Assembly: GCA_020746995.1 (NCBI GenBank)
Contig: JAGPXD010000002.1
Span: 2,418,001-2,482,000 of the forward strand
Direction: 5' to 3'
Length of the DNA stretch: 64,000 nt
Source: Plectosphaerella cucumerina
Taxonomy: Eukaryota > Ascomycota > Sordariomycetes > Glomerellales > Plectosphaerellaceae
Position 1 is the first letter of the stretch. The number at the start of each line of letters is the position of its first letter. The notes beneath the pieces were generated by a model. That model did no database searches. It saw only the letters and a list, made by a program, of their open reading frames with translations, and had not been told where the DNA came from. Below are positions 22,701-34,804 of this stretch, one piece after another. The position numbers and the translations under genes are program-made.

Positions 22701-25700
22701 TGGAGAGGCGACTTGGACTTTGCACACTTTGTCGAACCCCCCCCTTGGCAGCCCGCGGAGTCGTCTCCTGCGGAAAACTTTGCAAGGTCGCACGCACGTG
22801 CTTCACCTCTGATGATGAATCGAAGTCGGAACTTTTTTTTCCCTCTTGAGAGACCCTCTCGTGTCCACCCATGGGTAGCCGATATTGCGACACTGCAACC
22901 CACGATGCAAGGCTTGTCCTTGCCTTTGCCCAGGGTTAGCGGCCGGATCTTCGCAACCGCCCTGACATCGATGGAGCTGCGTTGTCGTGAATGGGGCTTC
23001 ATCCACAAGAGAACCGAGAGCTGTCCCTGGCTGGTGCCGAACTTTTCCCGCACCCGGGCCGCTGGTCCTTGAGGTGCTGCAGGTTTGGCGGGTTGGGTGG
23101 CCTGGATCAACGTTGCCCTGCATCGCTTAGGCACGCAATCTATCTGCAGACCCGGGCCGCCGGGGCTGATTGCGAAGGCAGCGAAGAGGGCGTGCTGGTC
23201 TCGGGCTGACACCGAGCTGAGTGATGGCCAGCTGCTCACATGCCACTGGCCGCTTCACTCTGGGTGGTGGTGGCAGAGTGCAGGTGTCGTTCTGTTGTAC
23301 GTGAGCGTCGTCACGCTGGCCATCTTGGCAAGGGGGTCGTGTCTCGAAGTTCTCCACGGGATGAACATATGGCGTTGGGCTTGTCGTCCGTGATGCCCCC
23401 CCGCCTTGGACTGTCGTGGCCAGCAAGGGCACCGTGGGGGGTTCAAAGGCGGCGTCGCCTGTCGTTTGGCCGCCTGGGCGCGGCTATGGTTGTGTCGGCG
23501 CCGTTGGACACAACGCCCTCGTGCGTTTGAGAGCCAATACAATACCAAGACATCGAAGTGTCACAGGCATACCGTCGGTAAGTTGCTGGAGGGGGTTGTT
23601 CGTCAAGCAAGCATGCCGCTGTTCTGAGACGATGGCAGATGATGCATGGCATCTTGCTCCCAAACTAAATGTCGCATTCCGTTCTTGTGAGGGTCTGCGC
23701 CCACGTATCCCGCCATCGATCCATTGCGCCTGCCATCTCAAATGCCAATGTCAGGCTCAACAGCTTGAAGGGAAGGCGCAATGGAGCGCCACATGTGAGG
23801 AAGGTGCCACCCACTGTCCACTTGCATGCCCTGAAGATCCCGTCCAGGGCAGGTGCCCAAGGTCCGTGCTCCCCTTTCGGCGCCGGAGCGGCCCTCGGAC
23901 AGCGCCCAACAGCCCTGGAAGGAAGGCGCAAACCCGCCAAGGAGGCAAAATGGGAAGCCCGTTCCGGTGGCACAAATGGCTGGCGGACGACACGGCTTGA
24001 CCGACCGACCGACCGCGACTCATTCTCCCGCCGGCAACAGTCGCCCGACTCGCGGCCAGTGACCCCTCTTTCGCCGCAGGTACTTGTACTGCACCTGTAC
24101 CTCCCGTCATCTTTGCTTCTGCCACTGCCGGCGCGTGCAGGCCTCCGGTTTCGAATCGGTGCTGACCTCGCGATTGCGTCGCAAACTCGGAGTAGGCCAT
24201 ACCATGTCCGAACCGCCCGGCATGTCGACCAAGTCGCCGGCGCCTCCGGAATACGACCCGGCGGCGGCAGCAGGAGACGCATACGAACGCCGCGTGTGAG
24301 CGACCACGACGTTTCGAATGAACCCCCAGTGGTATTCAGCGCTCACAACTCATCTCCATTCGATGTCTGGATCCATGAATTCACGGCCACATTTTGTCGT
24401 CGCACTTGGGCTTGCCACGGCCCCGTCTCGCTGGGGTGCTACGGGAAGACCCTCGCGGGCCAAGCCCACTGACAGTAAAGATAACCCGACGACAAGGGGG
24501 GTGAACAGACTGGCCCGCTCCCTGCCCTAGCAGCGAGCGAGAGGGTGGCTAGACATGCTTCCAGAAGGACTAGGGCCCGCACCACAGGCATCTTAGAGCC
24601 CGCCGGATGATTGATGGGTTCTGGAACCACGACAGATCGTCGAGAAGAAGGACCCAGGCCCAGTATTCCTTCGTCTGAGATACCTTTATCGCGCGGACTC
24701 GGCCTCTCTGCCTCGTCGGAACGCCGCCGTCGTCTCCTCGCTCCGCCAGGCTGATTCATGAACACCGCCTCAAGGCCTCTGACTTTCTGAGACCAGAGCG
24801 CACATGTCCGAGCTTCGCGACGGACGGCAGTCGTGCCTGGTTCGGTGGGACGACAGGGAGGGAGGGCGCGTCGCGATAAAGCGGACCGACTTTTACAAGC
24901 ACTGCAGACCTTGAAATGGCATCATTCTGCGAACCCACTTGTTTTTCCCTGGATCCGCTGGTCGATTCAGAAGGCTGCTCGAAGGCGAAGCTGGACTGGA
25001 ACTCGCCCGGCAGAATCCGCAGTCGTCAGCCCATCACCGCCGGGTGTTGGCATTTCCGTCCACGAAGATACGAAGTGTCGACCTGCTGGTAGATTATGCC
25101 GGGCGACCGACCGTGGCGATGTCGCAGTCATCCCACTAACAGCATTGCGCGCGCAGCCCGGGGAGAAGAAATGTTCGCCGAAGGCCGAGCCGAAGCAAAT
25201 CAAGGATGACGCCGACGATTGTTCGTGCGCTACAACCGCTCACGGCCTGGCCTGCTGGGCTTATCTGCGAAGAAGAGGCCCCCTGAGACGATCCATCCCT
25301 CACTCGGCAAGTCGGTGCATCCTAGAGACGAAACATCCTTTCTGGCTCTCTGGCGCAACATCCTGCTTTTGCTTGCTGTTTCCGGCCTCGACCGCGAAGG
25401 GAAACCCCTCCGCCCGGCGAACAAGTCTGTCACCGCAGTGTCATTGCGAGGGAATTGTGACAAAGGGGCGGGCAAACAGAAATGGAATCTTTGGCTCTCC
25501 AGCCTTCCTCGGTATCCCGTCGGCGTTTGTCCCTGGGCACGACTCCAATATTACCCATTCTTTTATCTCAGTCGACGGACCGAGCATGGAAACGGGCACA
25601 GCCTGGGCCGGCGTGCGGGAAACCCCCCCTTGCGTCTGGCACCCCCCTTTTCTCTAAGTAGGTTGTCACCGATGCGCTGCCGTCCGGCTGAGGCTTGACA

Positions 25701-26119
25701 TCGTTCCATCCGCAGCATCACACCCCCCCTTGTCATTTCATCCCACCACGAGTCACACCCCCCTCCCCTCCACGCCCCTCCATCCGCCATCCCACCCCTG
25801 GCCCCCTTGGTGTTGTCGATTGCGACTTTCGCGTCAGCGAAGGGGAGACCCTTGAGGATTGACACTACGGCGCCGGTCGTCGCCCCACTGACTCGGAAAG
25901 AACGTGGGACAATGGCCGATAGAGAGACCAAGTTTTGCTGTCCGCTCTATGACCGGCGGAGCTGGACCGGGCCCCAAGTGAGGAAGGAAAGGCGCTGCAG
26001 CCGGAATAAATAGATCCTGGCCTCCAGACCTCTTCTTTTGTCGCCGTTTGGCAGCTTCTCTCTCCCAACCTTGACCCCCCTTCTGGTGTTGCGACAACCA
26101 GATCCCCCACTCACCAACC
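19747..26119. other. 6.4 kb gene-free region between creC and creD
   Basis: This is the largest gap in the window. Many open frames of 60-270 codons exist on both strands, but they overlap one another, are rich in Arg, Pro and Ser, lack domains, and look like chance frames in GC-rich DNA. A short WFGHV motif near 20423-20440 recalls the tail of non-LTR retroelement proteins but stands alone. A 9 bp inverted repeat lies at 21173-21207. The final few hundred bases before 26120 contain C-rich tracts and an AATAAATAG TATA-like string near 26004-26012, and are probably the creD promoter and leader. Confidence 0.6.
21173..21207. repeat. Short perfect inverted repeat (9 bp arms, 17 nt spacer)
   Basis: Arms ATATTCGTA (21173-21181) and TACGAATAT (21199-21207) are exact reverse complements and flank a spacer with seven consecutive C. 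It could form a hairpin or bind a dimeric protein. It lies in the creC-creD gap, away from any coding sequence. Short repeats of this size also occur by chance. Confidence 0.6.
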
Positions 26120-28254
26120 ATGCCGTCTTTTAAGCCCTTCTCCCAGGTGACGGGTAGGAGCAACGTCTCTCTGTTCGAGATTCGGTAGGTCACCACCCCC
26201 CCCCCCCGCAACGGCGTCTCTGGCGCATTTCAAGTGACCGCGACGCTGGGATTGGGTCCACGGATTTGCTGACGCCGCTCCCCTCCCCGTAGTCTCGACA
26301 ACGACTTTATCGTCTTCCGCGGCGCTGACCACGAGTCGGCCGGCCAAACACTAAAGGGCTCCGTGGTCCTGTGTCTGTCTTCACCCCTCAAAGTTGAAGA
26401 CGTCCATCTGAGACTCACCGGCGAGCTCCGCTTCACGTGAGCAACATTCCCGAGAGACTCAGAAGCCTGAGTCGCGGGCGCTGAGGGCCTCTCCCTCTCA
26501 AGCAAGAGGCACAAACTGACCGAGCCAACCAGTTGGGATCAATCCAAGTCGGCCGCCTCGGGCCTGTCCACATCCAAGGTCGACAAGCACACCGAGCTCC
26601 TGCGACACAGGTGGCAACCGTTCGTCAAGAGCAACAATGGCGACAAGACGGTCCTCGACGCCGGAAATTACGAGTGGCCCTTCAAGATCGACCTCCCCGG
26701 CGACACCTGCGAGAGCATCGAGGGCATCCCCGAGGCCAGCATCATCTACCGACTCAAGGCGACAATCGCCCGTGGCAAGCTCTCCCACGATGTGACGGCA
26801 TACAAGCCCTTGCGCATCGTCAGGACCCTCGACCCCTCGGCCCTCGAGTTCCTGCACGCTATGAGCGTCGAAAACATCTGGCCCAACAAGATCGACTACT
26901 CCATCGTCATCCCGCAAAAGGCCGTCATCTTCGGCTCCTCCATCCCGCTCGAGATGCGCTTCACCCCGCTCCTCAAGGGGCTCGAGATGGGCGATATCTC
27001 GGTCAAGCTGCTGGAGATTCGCGAGTGCTTCACCCCGGGCCTCCCGCACAAGGAACACAAGCAGGAACGCGAGGTGACGAAATGGTCCTACCAGGTGTCG
27101 AGGGATGAGCACTGGAACGACATGATCGGCGAGACCGGTCAGGAGGGATGGACCGTCAGCCATAGCCTGGCGCTGCCCAAGCGTCTGAAGCAGTGCGTGC
27201 AGGACGTCAACCACCACGGCATCAAGATCAGGCACAAGCTCAAGCTTGTCGTCGCGCTGAAGAACCCCGATGGCCACGTTAGCGAGGTGAGTGTCCTTCA
27301 CAGAAAAAAACACGCGATCGAAACGATTACTGACGCATCTGTGCCCAACAGCTCCGCGCCACGCTTCCCGTCTCCATCTTCATCTCCCCCAACATGCCCA
27401 TCGACGAGACCGGCAGCATCGTCGAGAGCACCACCGCCTCCGGCGCCTCGGCAGCCGACGCGACAACCATTGCGCCCCCGGGATACGGCGAGCACGTCCT
27501 CGACCAGCTGTTCGAGGATGTCGATAGCAGCGGCTTCCAGACCCCCGGCTTCGCCTCGGGCGTCAACAGCCCCTTCTACGCCCTGTCAAGGGCCGGATCG
27601 ACCGAGAACCTCGCCGCGCTCGGCATGACGAGCGCCATGAGCGGCGTGCCTCCCGCGGCGCTCTCGTCGCGCCTGGCCAACGTGTCCATCGACTCGTCCG
27701 ACCGCCACCACGGACACGGCGACCACTCCGCGCCGCCCACGAGCCACCCCTCCCTGCCGGCATCGACGCCCCTGACGAGACAGAACTCGGCCGAAGAGGG
27801 CCGCCATTCCTCGGATCACTCGACGCCCAACCACGCGCACCAGCTCCGATCTGGCCGCGTGTCACCGGAACACATCGAGGCCATCGACCTCAACGCCCTG
27901 AGCAAGGTGCCGTCGTACTCGACAGCCATCAAGACGCCCGCTCGCTCGCGATCGCAGACGCTCACGGAGGCGCTGCCTGACTACCTCTCCGCCACCAGCG
28001 CTCCGACGACCCCGATGCCTCTCGAGAGCCCTATCGATCCCCTGAGCGTCATTATCGAGGGACAGGTCCAGGACGTGGCATCGGGTCAGTCTCGGACAAC
28101 ACCGAGCTCTCCCTCCAGCAGTCTCCCCAGGACGAACTCCCTCCAGAGCCTCATGAGCCGGTCTCCTCGCACTGGAGGCGTCTCGCCAGCAGCGCAGCAG
28201 AGTCTCGAGGAGAGGCGTCTGCATCTCATCCAGGCCCGCGATCGGATATACTAG
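26120..28254 (+). CDS. creD: Arrestin-like ubiquitin ligase adaptor CreD (Rod1/Rog3 family)
   Basis: Exons 26120-26184, 26293-26436, 26533-27286 and 27352-28254 give 621 residues, close to Aspergillus CreD. The family comprises alpha-arrestins that recruit HECT ligases (HulA/Rsp5) to plasma-membrane transporters and affect carbon catabolite repression. The arrestin N-domain begins with SNVSLFEIRLDNDFIVFRG and contains LKGSVVLCLSSPLKVEDV; the arrestin C-domain spans about 225-345. The tail is low-complexity and carries PY-type ligase-binding motifs: PPGY at about 363-366, then a VPSY and an LPDY further on. Intron 1 contains a run of 12 C (26196-26207). The 3' region has a GACAG repeat. It sits downstream of creC in the same orientation but too far away for co-transcription. 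Confidence 0.9.
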
Positions 28255-29925
28255 GAGTGTTTCGACATACCTCCATTCTCCCCTCCATCAGCACCACAGC
28301 ACCCACCACCACTCCACAGCGATTTTCTTTTTTCATTAGACACATAGCGATTTCGTCATCTGCAAGGCATGACAGGACAGGACAGGACAGGACAGGGCAT
28401 GGTTGGCGTTTTTCTGGCTTTTACCGGGCGGATATTTCTCTTAATTTTGCGAGTTGATACGGGATACCATTCCCTGCGCGAGGCCGAGGCCCAGCAGGAC
28501 GGCACAAAAGATATGGACAGATAGAGTGGCTTACGAGCCGAAGAACGATTTTGGTTACTCAGCACTTGCTTGCGCCACGAAGGCGTCTATCTGTGATGTG
28601 CTCCAAGCCCTTTGACTCTGGTTTCGCGGGGTGGCCGATAGGCTTGTGCCACCTGATGGTTGATGGCGCCGATCTGCATCAAGAAAGGTATCAGATGAAA
28701 ATATTACTTGGCCACACGTTTAAGACCTGCCCTCGTGCAACCTGGGCCGGACAACCCCGTGCCATGGGACGGGTACCGACCGCATCCTTGCGTGCGCATA
28801 AGGGATCTGACGCCATGCGGCCGTGCCAGATGTCCCAGAAAGAACACTCGCGCGGGAGAGCAGTGTCCCGAACGGCCGAACGGGGTTGTATCAGACATTT
28901 CTTGGTCCCTGTTCGTCCAGAGTCGAGAGGCCGCCGGGGATCATCCTGGCGATATGGGGGGTTGCGAGCCGAAGATGATCGGTGAGGGCATGGGAGATGC
29001 AGGGTTCCGTGACGTCATGGAGGTTTTTAGTTTATGTTTTGGGGGCATTCCAGCTTGATGAGACCGGTTGCGAGCTAGGGGCGGCGGTTAGCATGATGGG
29101 GGTGAGCGCCAGAGGGACGAAGTGCGGGATGAGTGCCGCCACATGGTGTGATGTGGTGGTCTTTTGGGGTCAGAGTTCAGGCCTTGGCTGCCTGGTTGGA
29201 AATTTAATGCCCGACTTAACTCGAGACTCTTTGACTGATGCTGGCGCCTGGGCAGGCGCGTCGTGATGTTGAGTCGAGTCGCGGGGCAGAGGGATGGGAC
29301 TCGGAGGGAGGGGTTGATCAGCGCAAGGAATGGGCAATATAGACAGCCAGCACAGCACCTTGACGACCCCTTTAGGCTGGTCCCCTACCAAGAAATGGGC
29401 CAAGAAACTGGCCAGGTGGGGGTTTAGCCCGGAGATCGGACCCGCCGTGCCCGCTGTCCCCTCCCCTGTCCAGCTGTGGCCAAGTATCACCACCGCGAAT
29501 TTGTGCCGCGGCGGTACAACCGCAGGGAGGGGTGCTTCACGTTTTCAGGTGCACCGGCCACAGCCTCCGGGTGGGTGTGGAGAAACGTCATTGAGGGCGG
29601 GAGCTCAATTTCCCCCCAACACGGGAAAGAGCTCCCCAGGGATGCGACCAACTCACCTACCGCATGCGCAACCCGACCGTGACCTTTTGCTCACCACTGG
29701 CACCCGAAGTCCGACTCTTGTTTCGCTCCGCGCGGTCCGATCGCATCATTATAAACCCTGCTGCATCCCGCCCCTCCTCCCCTCTTGTTTGCCTCTGGAC
29801 CCTGAATCTGGACTGACCCAGACACACAACCTCAACGCCAAGCACCTTTACCGCTTCCACCTAAACACCACCACTACATACACACATACATATCGTACGA
29901 CGAAGAAGCGCTCTCTTTGCCCACT
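28255..29925. other. Intergenic region between creD and the Slm1-type gene
   Basis: About 1.7 kb. It holds the creD 3' region with the GACAG microsatellite and, near the right end, the probable promoter and 5' leader of the next gene. TATAAA occurs at 29750-29755, 176 bases before the ATG, a plausible TATA box. Overlapping frames at 28700-29490 on both strands have no domain and are not called. Confidence 0.55.
28371..28395. repeat. GACAG pentanucleotide microsatellite (5 units)
   Basis: Five perfect GACAG copies in the probable 3' untranslated region of creD, about 115 bases after its stop codon. A simple sequence repeat, likely length-variable between strains. Confidence 0.9.
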
Positions 29926-31463
29926 ATGGCCACCGCCGCCTCTCCCACGACAGACCTCCCCTCGAGGGCGGCCACCGGCTTCACGAGCCTGACCAGTGAA
30001 GGCGGCGTCACAGAGATCGACCCCACCAGCGTGAGTCCTGCCTGTCCTTCCACCCCTTTCTGCAAGTGCTTCTAGCTGACCACTTTGCGCAACGACAGAC
30101 TGCCGGCCTCCTGGCAGAGCGCCTGCAGGCATGGAAGCACGCCGTCGGCTACCTCGAGGAATACATGACGGCCATGGAAAAGGCCCACCGCGCCCAGGCC
30201 AAGGAGTACGAGCGCGTCCTGAAGACAATCTCCAGCCCGCTCAAGGAGGGTCACCACTTCGACCAGAGCCTCGGCGGCTTCGCCGGCTTCTTCGAGAACA
30301 TGCGCTCCAACACCCAGGCGCTCATCAACACAAACGCCGAGACGGAGAAGAGCATCAAGGGCTCCGTCCTGCCCATCCTCGACAGGCTGCACAAGGAGAT
30401 CAAGGCTAAGAGCAAGGAACTCACCAGCGGCGTCGAGAAGACCGCCAAGGAGGTCGACAAGGCCCGCAACAACACCCAGAAGCACATTGAGCTGCTCGGC
30501 CAGCACACCGCCGCCTTCGAGTCCAGCGGCGGCAAGTTCACCGGCGCCGACGACCCCTACGTCCTTAACCGCGGCGTCATCCACCGCCTCCACAAGCAGG
30601 TCCTCGAGGAGAACAACAACCGCAACGACCTCATCGCCGTCCAGACCAACTTCAAGTCCTTCGAGTCCCACGTCATCGAGGTCGTCCAGCAGGCCATGGA
30701 GTCCTTCACCCTACTCGCCGGCGGCCAGGGCGAGAAGACCCGCGCCCTGCACTACGACATGCTCCAGGCTGTCCAGCGGGTGCCCCCCGACTTTGAGTGG
30801 AACGGCTTCGTCGGCCGCTCCGGCGACCGCCTCATCAACCCCAACGAGCCGCCCCGCGCCGTCGAGGACATCACCTTCCCCAACATGGACCACTCCTCCA
30901 CAAAGGCCCTGATCGAGGGCTCGCTCGAGCGCAAGTCGCGCAACAAGCTCTCTTGGGGCTACTCGGCCGGCTACTACGTCGTCACCCCCGCAAAGTTCCT
31001 GCACGAGTTCAAGGACTCGGACAACACCCGCAACGACCCCCAGCCCCAGCTGTCCATCTACCTGCCCGACGCCGTCATCGGCACCCCCAACGGCGAGAAG
31101 TTCAACGTCAAGGGCAAGGACAAGAGCAAGTCGATGAGCGCCAAGCTCACTGGGTCTACCGAGCTCAACTTCAAGGCGCACACCGCGGCCGACGCTCAGA
31201 AGTGGTTCCAGGTCATCAGCGGCGTCGCCGGCGCTACCGGCCCCGCCGCCGCCTCCTCCACGCCGGCCTCCCCCGTCGTCGACCAGGGCGGCAAGTTCTC
31301 GCCGCCCCCTCAGTCCCCGGCCACGACGCCGCCGGCTGTCGACGACCACAAGGCGCAGGAGGCCGGCCTTACCGCCGACCCTACGCCCGCGCCCGCGCCT
31401 GCAGCCGCTCCTGCGCCTGCACCCGCCGCCGCCGCTCCTCCTCCTGCTGACCTCAAGCAGTAA
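29926..31463 (+). CDS. Slm1/Slm2-type PH domain protein
   Basis: Exons 29926-30030 and 30099-31463 give 489 residues. Slm proteins bind PI(4,5)P2 at plasma membrane eisosomes and relay membrane stress to TORC2. Residues about 36-250 are helical and charged, starting TAGLLAERLQAWKHAVGYLEEYM, and fit the F-BAR-like dimerisation region of Slm1. A PH domain follows at about 290-405, with LIEGSLERKSRNKLSWGYSAGYYVVTP at its start and the invariant Trp in QKWFQVISG at its end. The C-terminal 70 residues are an Ala/Pro-rich disordered tail. A TATAAA box lies 176 bases upstream of the ATG. Convergent and co-directional neighbours are unrelated in function. The family call is confident; one-to-one orthology to Slm1 or Slm2 cannot be fixed by eye. 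Confidence 0.85.
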
Positions 31464-32805
31464 GAGGGGAGGACGTTGTTATGACGGCTCAAAGTAGTGG
31501 CCAAGTCCCTCTTTGCCTTGAGCCGATGGGGCAAAAGTGAGGCTGACGGGCGGCCCACGCTACGTCACCGACTCCTTAGTTGCCTTTCCTTCCCGCACCT
31601 GCATCAAATTGAAGGGGAATGAGGATCCACGAAAACGAGGCTGTCATTCGAATTCTGCCGAGGCCTTTGCTGCAAGGCGTTTCCATGCGATGAAGCATTG
31701 AAGTATGGTGGGCCAGCACAAGGGGCCGTAATGTCACGATGATGATACTATAATATATGTCCACGACTTTTCCCTATATCTTTCCTGCTGTATACATGAC
31801 GAATGCTAAATCACCTCAGACGCGCGGTTGTGTGCCGAGTCCGAGGCTGACGGGCAGCGCCACCATCAATTGAGCAGGGACATGCCTTTGTGCTCTGACG
31901 AACCACGTTTGTGGGCTGCGCAAGCTCCGGAGGTCCAGGTCGGGTGAGCTTCCAGTTGGTTGTGGCCGGGCGAGCTCGAGGTGGTATTGTCTGCCACACC
32001 TTTCGACGAGGCGACCACACTTGTGGCGTCGAGCTCTCGGTGTAGATTTGCTGACCATGACAGCCTGGTTTGCATCGTCCGCATATTGACGGAGCTAGCC
32101 GGAGAGCTCCCCATTTATCTGCGAGTCCCTTGGGGGCAGCAAGACGCGATTGACTCGAAGGCTACATTGATTGCCAGGCATTGGCGGTGCTCATCGAATT
32201 AAGGCTGCGGGCGTAGCTGCAACACAATGGTGATGGAGGCTCACCGAGTTCCCTCAATGGCACTTCTGCCTCAGAGATCCCTTAAGGGACTAGAAGAACA
32301 CTCGAAGTCTTCGGGGATGGCTTGTCGACAGCCTTAAGGCGACCAGGTGTTCTCCTCAGACTGGACAGTACACCTCGGCGTCGTCTTGGTTGCACAGAAC
32401 TGGCGTATGCCACGAGCTTCGCCTCAAGCATGCACATAACCCGGCGTTTCGAGGGCTCCAGCCCAAGCACCTACATGTTGACCGAGAGCGATCAGCGCCT
32501 TGGAAAGTGTGTATCGAGATGCGGGATGGGTCAAGTCCGCCTCACTTGTGTTGCCTTCTGCGCGGGGCACACGGGAGTCACAGCCTCAATGGCAGAGCCT
32601 GGACAGGATCAGGCTCTGGCTACTGTTGGCGACATGATAACCCGCGCTTTCCGCGCTGCAGCCCGCTAAACCTGTTCTGCTTCTGCTTCTTCTCAATCCA
32701 CCTTGCTTGCTCCCTGCTGATCGACACTGTCCCCTTTTTTTCACGCCCTGTCCGTACAGCCCTGGTACCTGGTTCTGGTTCCTCTCTCTGCGACGGGAGA
32801 TCAGC
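31464..32805. other. Intergenic region before the Clr5/ankyrin gene
   Basis: About 1.3 kb. Open frames near 31816-32114 (-) and 32322-32842 (+) are short, overlap one another and contain no recognisable domain. The right end is pyrimidine-rich on the + strand and is probably the 5' leader of the gene at 32806. I see no RNA gene or repeat. Confidence 0.5.
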
Positions 32806-34586
32806 ATGGGCCGGCCATGGGAGAAGCACAGGGCGGAGCTGACGAGGCTGTACATCGACGAGGGGAAGAAGTTGGACGATGTGATGGAGGAAATGGCCAG
32901 GGAGTTCAACTTTTGCGCTTCGTGAGTGGTACTGGTCTTGTTCAATGGTTGGAACGCTCCATGTTAACCAGCTTCCCTTACAGCAAACGAGCGTACCGTT
33001 TCCATTTCGACCGATGGGGCATCGAGAAATACAGCTGCAAGAAACGCAACGAGCGGAAGCTCAAGAGGCAGCAACACCTCCCAAGTCCGCCGGCCACGAC
33101 ATCGTCGCCATCGCACTCGGCTTCGATGCCGTTACTGCATATCAAGGACGAATACGGAGAGGGTATGAACCTCGACATCCCGCAAGATGGGGGCGAATAC
33201 TATCCAGATGCCTTTGCGGCCCGGTCGCTGCCCCGGAGCACAGGCCTGGCCTTTTCATCGTCTGTTGATCTTTTATATCTGCGATCTGCAAAGCCCTGAT
33301 CTGACTCTCCCCACAGAGCAAACTTGTCGTACCCCGGCGATCTCGCCTTGTCTCCCATGCAGACCTTGCTGCACTCCCCTGGCCGGACGCTGCATCGCCC
33401 CCCACCGACCCCAGACCCTGACACAGCCAGCACACATGAACACTTGGCTTTCGGACATAACTTGGACCCCTTTAGCCCCGGCAACAACATGTTCGCCGTG
33501 TCTCTCGAGTCCATCCTCCACGAGGCCATACACCAACGGAACGCCCCGCAAGTGCGGGATGCCCTTGCCCAGGGCTGCCGGATGGACATCTCGGATGCCA
33601 ATGGACTTTTCCCTATTCACGCTGCCGTCAGGAGCGGAGACCCTGCTATCGTCCGGATGGTCCTGCAAGCCGGAGGGGATGCAAACAGGCGCGATCGCCA
33701 AGGACGGAGCCCGTTGTATCAGGCCACTTCTCTGCCAGTTTTGGATGCGCTCCTGGAGTCGAACCCAAGCCCGGATCTGTGCCAGAGGGACTCGTCGGGG
33801 GATACTATTCTGCACCACCGCCTGAGAGACCCGCGGTGGTGTGTGGACACAGCCAGGAGGGAGATGGTGTACAGGATCCTCGACCACAGGGCCGTCTATG
33901 GAGCGGCCGATGTCAATGCCCCGGGTGCCGGGGGAGTCACGCCCTTTCACATGGTTCTGGCACAGGCTGAGACAAACCTTCCCGCCGTGATCATGCCCCT
34001 GAGGCGGATGCTCGCGAAGAACGCGGACGTGGTGACGCCCACCTACAACCGCCGTTTCCAGGACTCCAGGCTGCCCCTCGAGATCTTCGCAGACGGGCTG
34101 CAAGTCTACCTCCAAACCTGCGAAAACACGCATCAAGCGCTTAACGAGCACCAGTGGGCATCATTGGACGTCCTCCTCCGCAGCTTCCTTGACCTGTCCG
34201 CTGGGAAGAGATACCCCGCCCGGCTGCTGCGGGTGTTCCTGTCCCAGACGCTGTTCACCCTGTCCGTGTGCCGGCTGTGGCCATTCTTGCAAAGGCTCGT
34301 GGGCGAGGGTGTGGCGGACACGGACGAGCAGGGGTGCACGGCGCTGCGGGATGTGCTGCTGCACGGGAGGCCGTTCGCACAGGGGGGCGGAAACCCCGCG
34401 GGAGAGGAGAGGGTGACGTATCTAATCAGGGCGTTGGTGGAAGGGATGGGTGGCGAGGAGCTCAGGGAGGCGTGGCAGATTTACTCGAGCTCGTGGAGGT
34501 GTCATCGGCGGTATGATGAGATGATGCGGCTGTTTGCTGGTCATGGAGGGGCTGTGTCGAGGTTGCCGGTCAGGAGGTGGGAATGA
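32806..34586 (+). CDS. Clr5-domain protein with ankyrin repeats
   Basis: Preferred exons 32806-32921, 32984-33259 and 33317-34586 give 553 residues. The first 55 residues form a Clr5 domain: WEKHRAELTRLYIDEGKKLDDV, then FNFCAS joined across intron 1 to KRAYRFHFDRWGIEKY. Clr5 domains occur at the N-terminus of many fungal proteins; the S. pombe founder works in heterochromatic silencing. From about 180 onward there are ankyrin-type repeats, including NGLFPIHAAVRSGDPAIVRMVLQAGGDANRRD and a later CTALRDVLLHGR. It is probably nuclear or a scaffold, but no partner can be named. The intron 2 donor is uncertain: 33260 gives a typical 57 nt intron, while GTATGA at 33173 (144 nt) is in the same phase and would drop 29 residues. 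Convergent with the bZIP gene, 218 bases apart. Confidence 0.78.
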
Positions 34587-34804
34587 CTGGCGGCGAGCAT
34601 GGCAAACTGATAAACGATGGGGTTTCTTCGAAGGGAAAGGGTATATTTTTCAAAGCGGGAGTATAAGCTGGGGGTATAAGTGGTGTTCTGGTTTGTTCAG
34701 GGGTTCATGTTTTCGAGGGTGGCGTAACAGTCCTGCCTCCAGGGGTCATCGTGACGACTCCTGAGCTCTCGCTAGTAACGAGAAAGATAAAAAAGACATT
34801 TGTT

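Noticed and set aside
22418..23239. Minus strand frame of 273 codons in the gene-free region
   Set aside because: Overlaps other frames of similar length on both strands, is Arg/Pro/Ser-rich, and has no domain or supporting signal.
23669..24472. Plus strand frame of 267 codons
   Set aside because: No domain, composition of a random GC-rich frame, and an equally long frame on the opposite strand. A short ATG frame at 24204 (MSEPPGMSTKSPAPPEYD) looks gene-like but has no plausible continuation.
24833..25657. Plus strand frame of 274 codons upstream of creD
   Set aside because: No recognisable motif, overlaps competing frames and the likely creD promoter.
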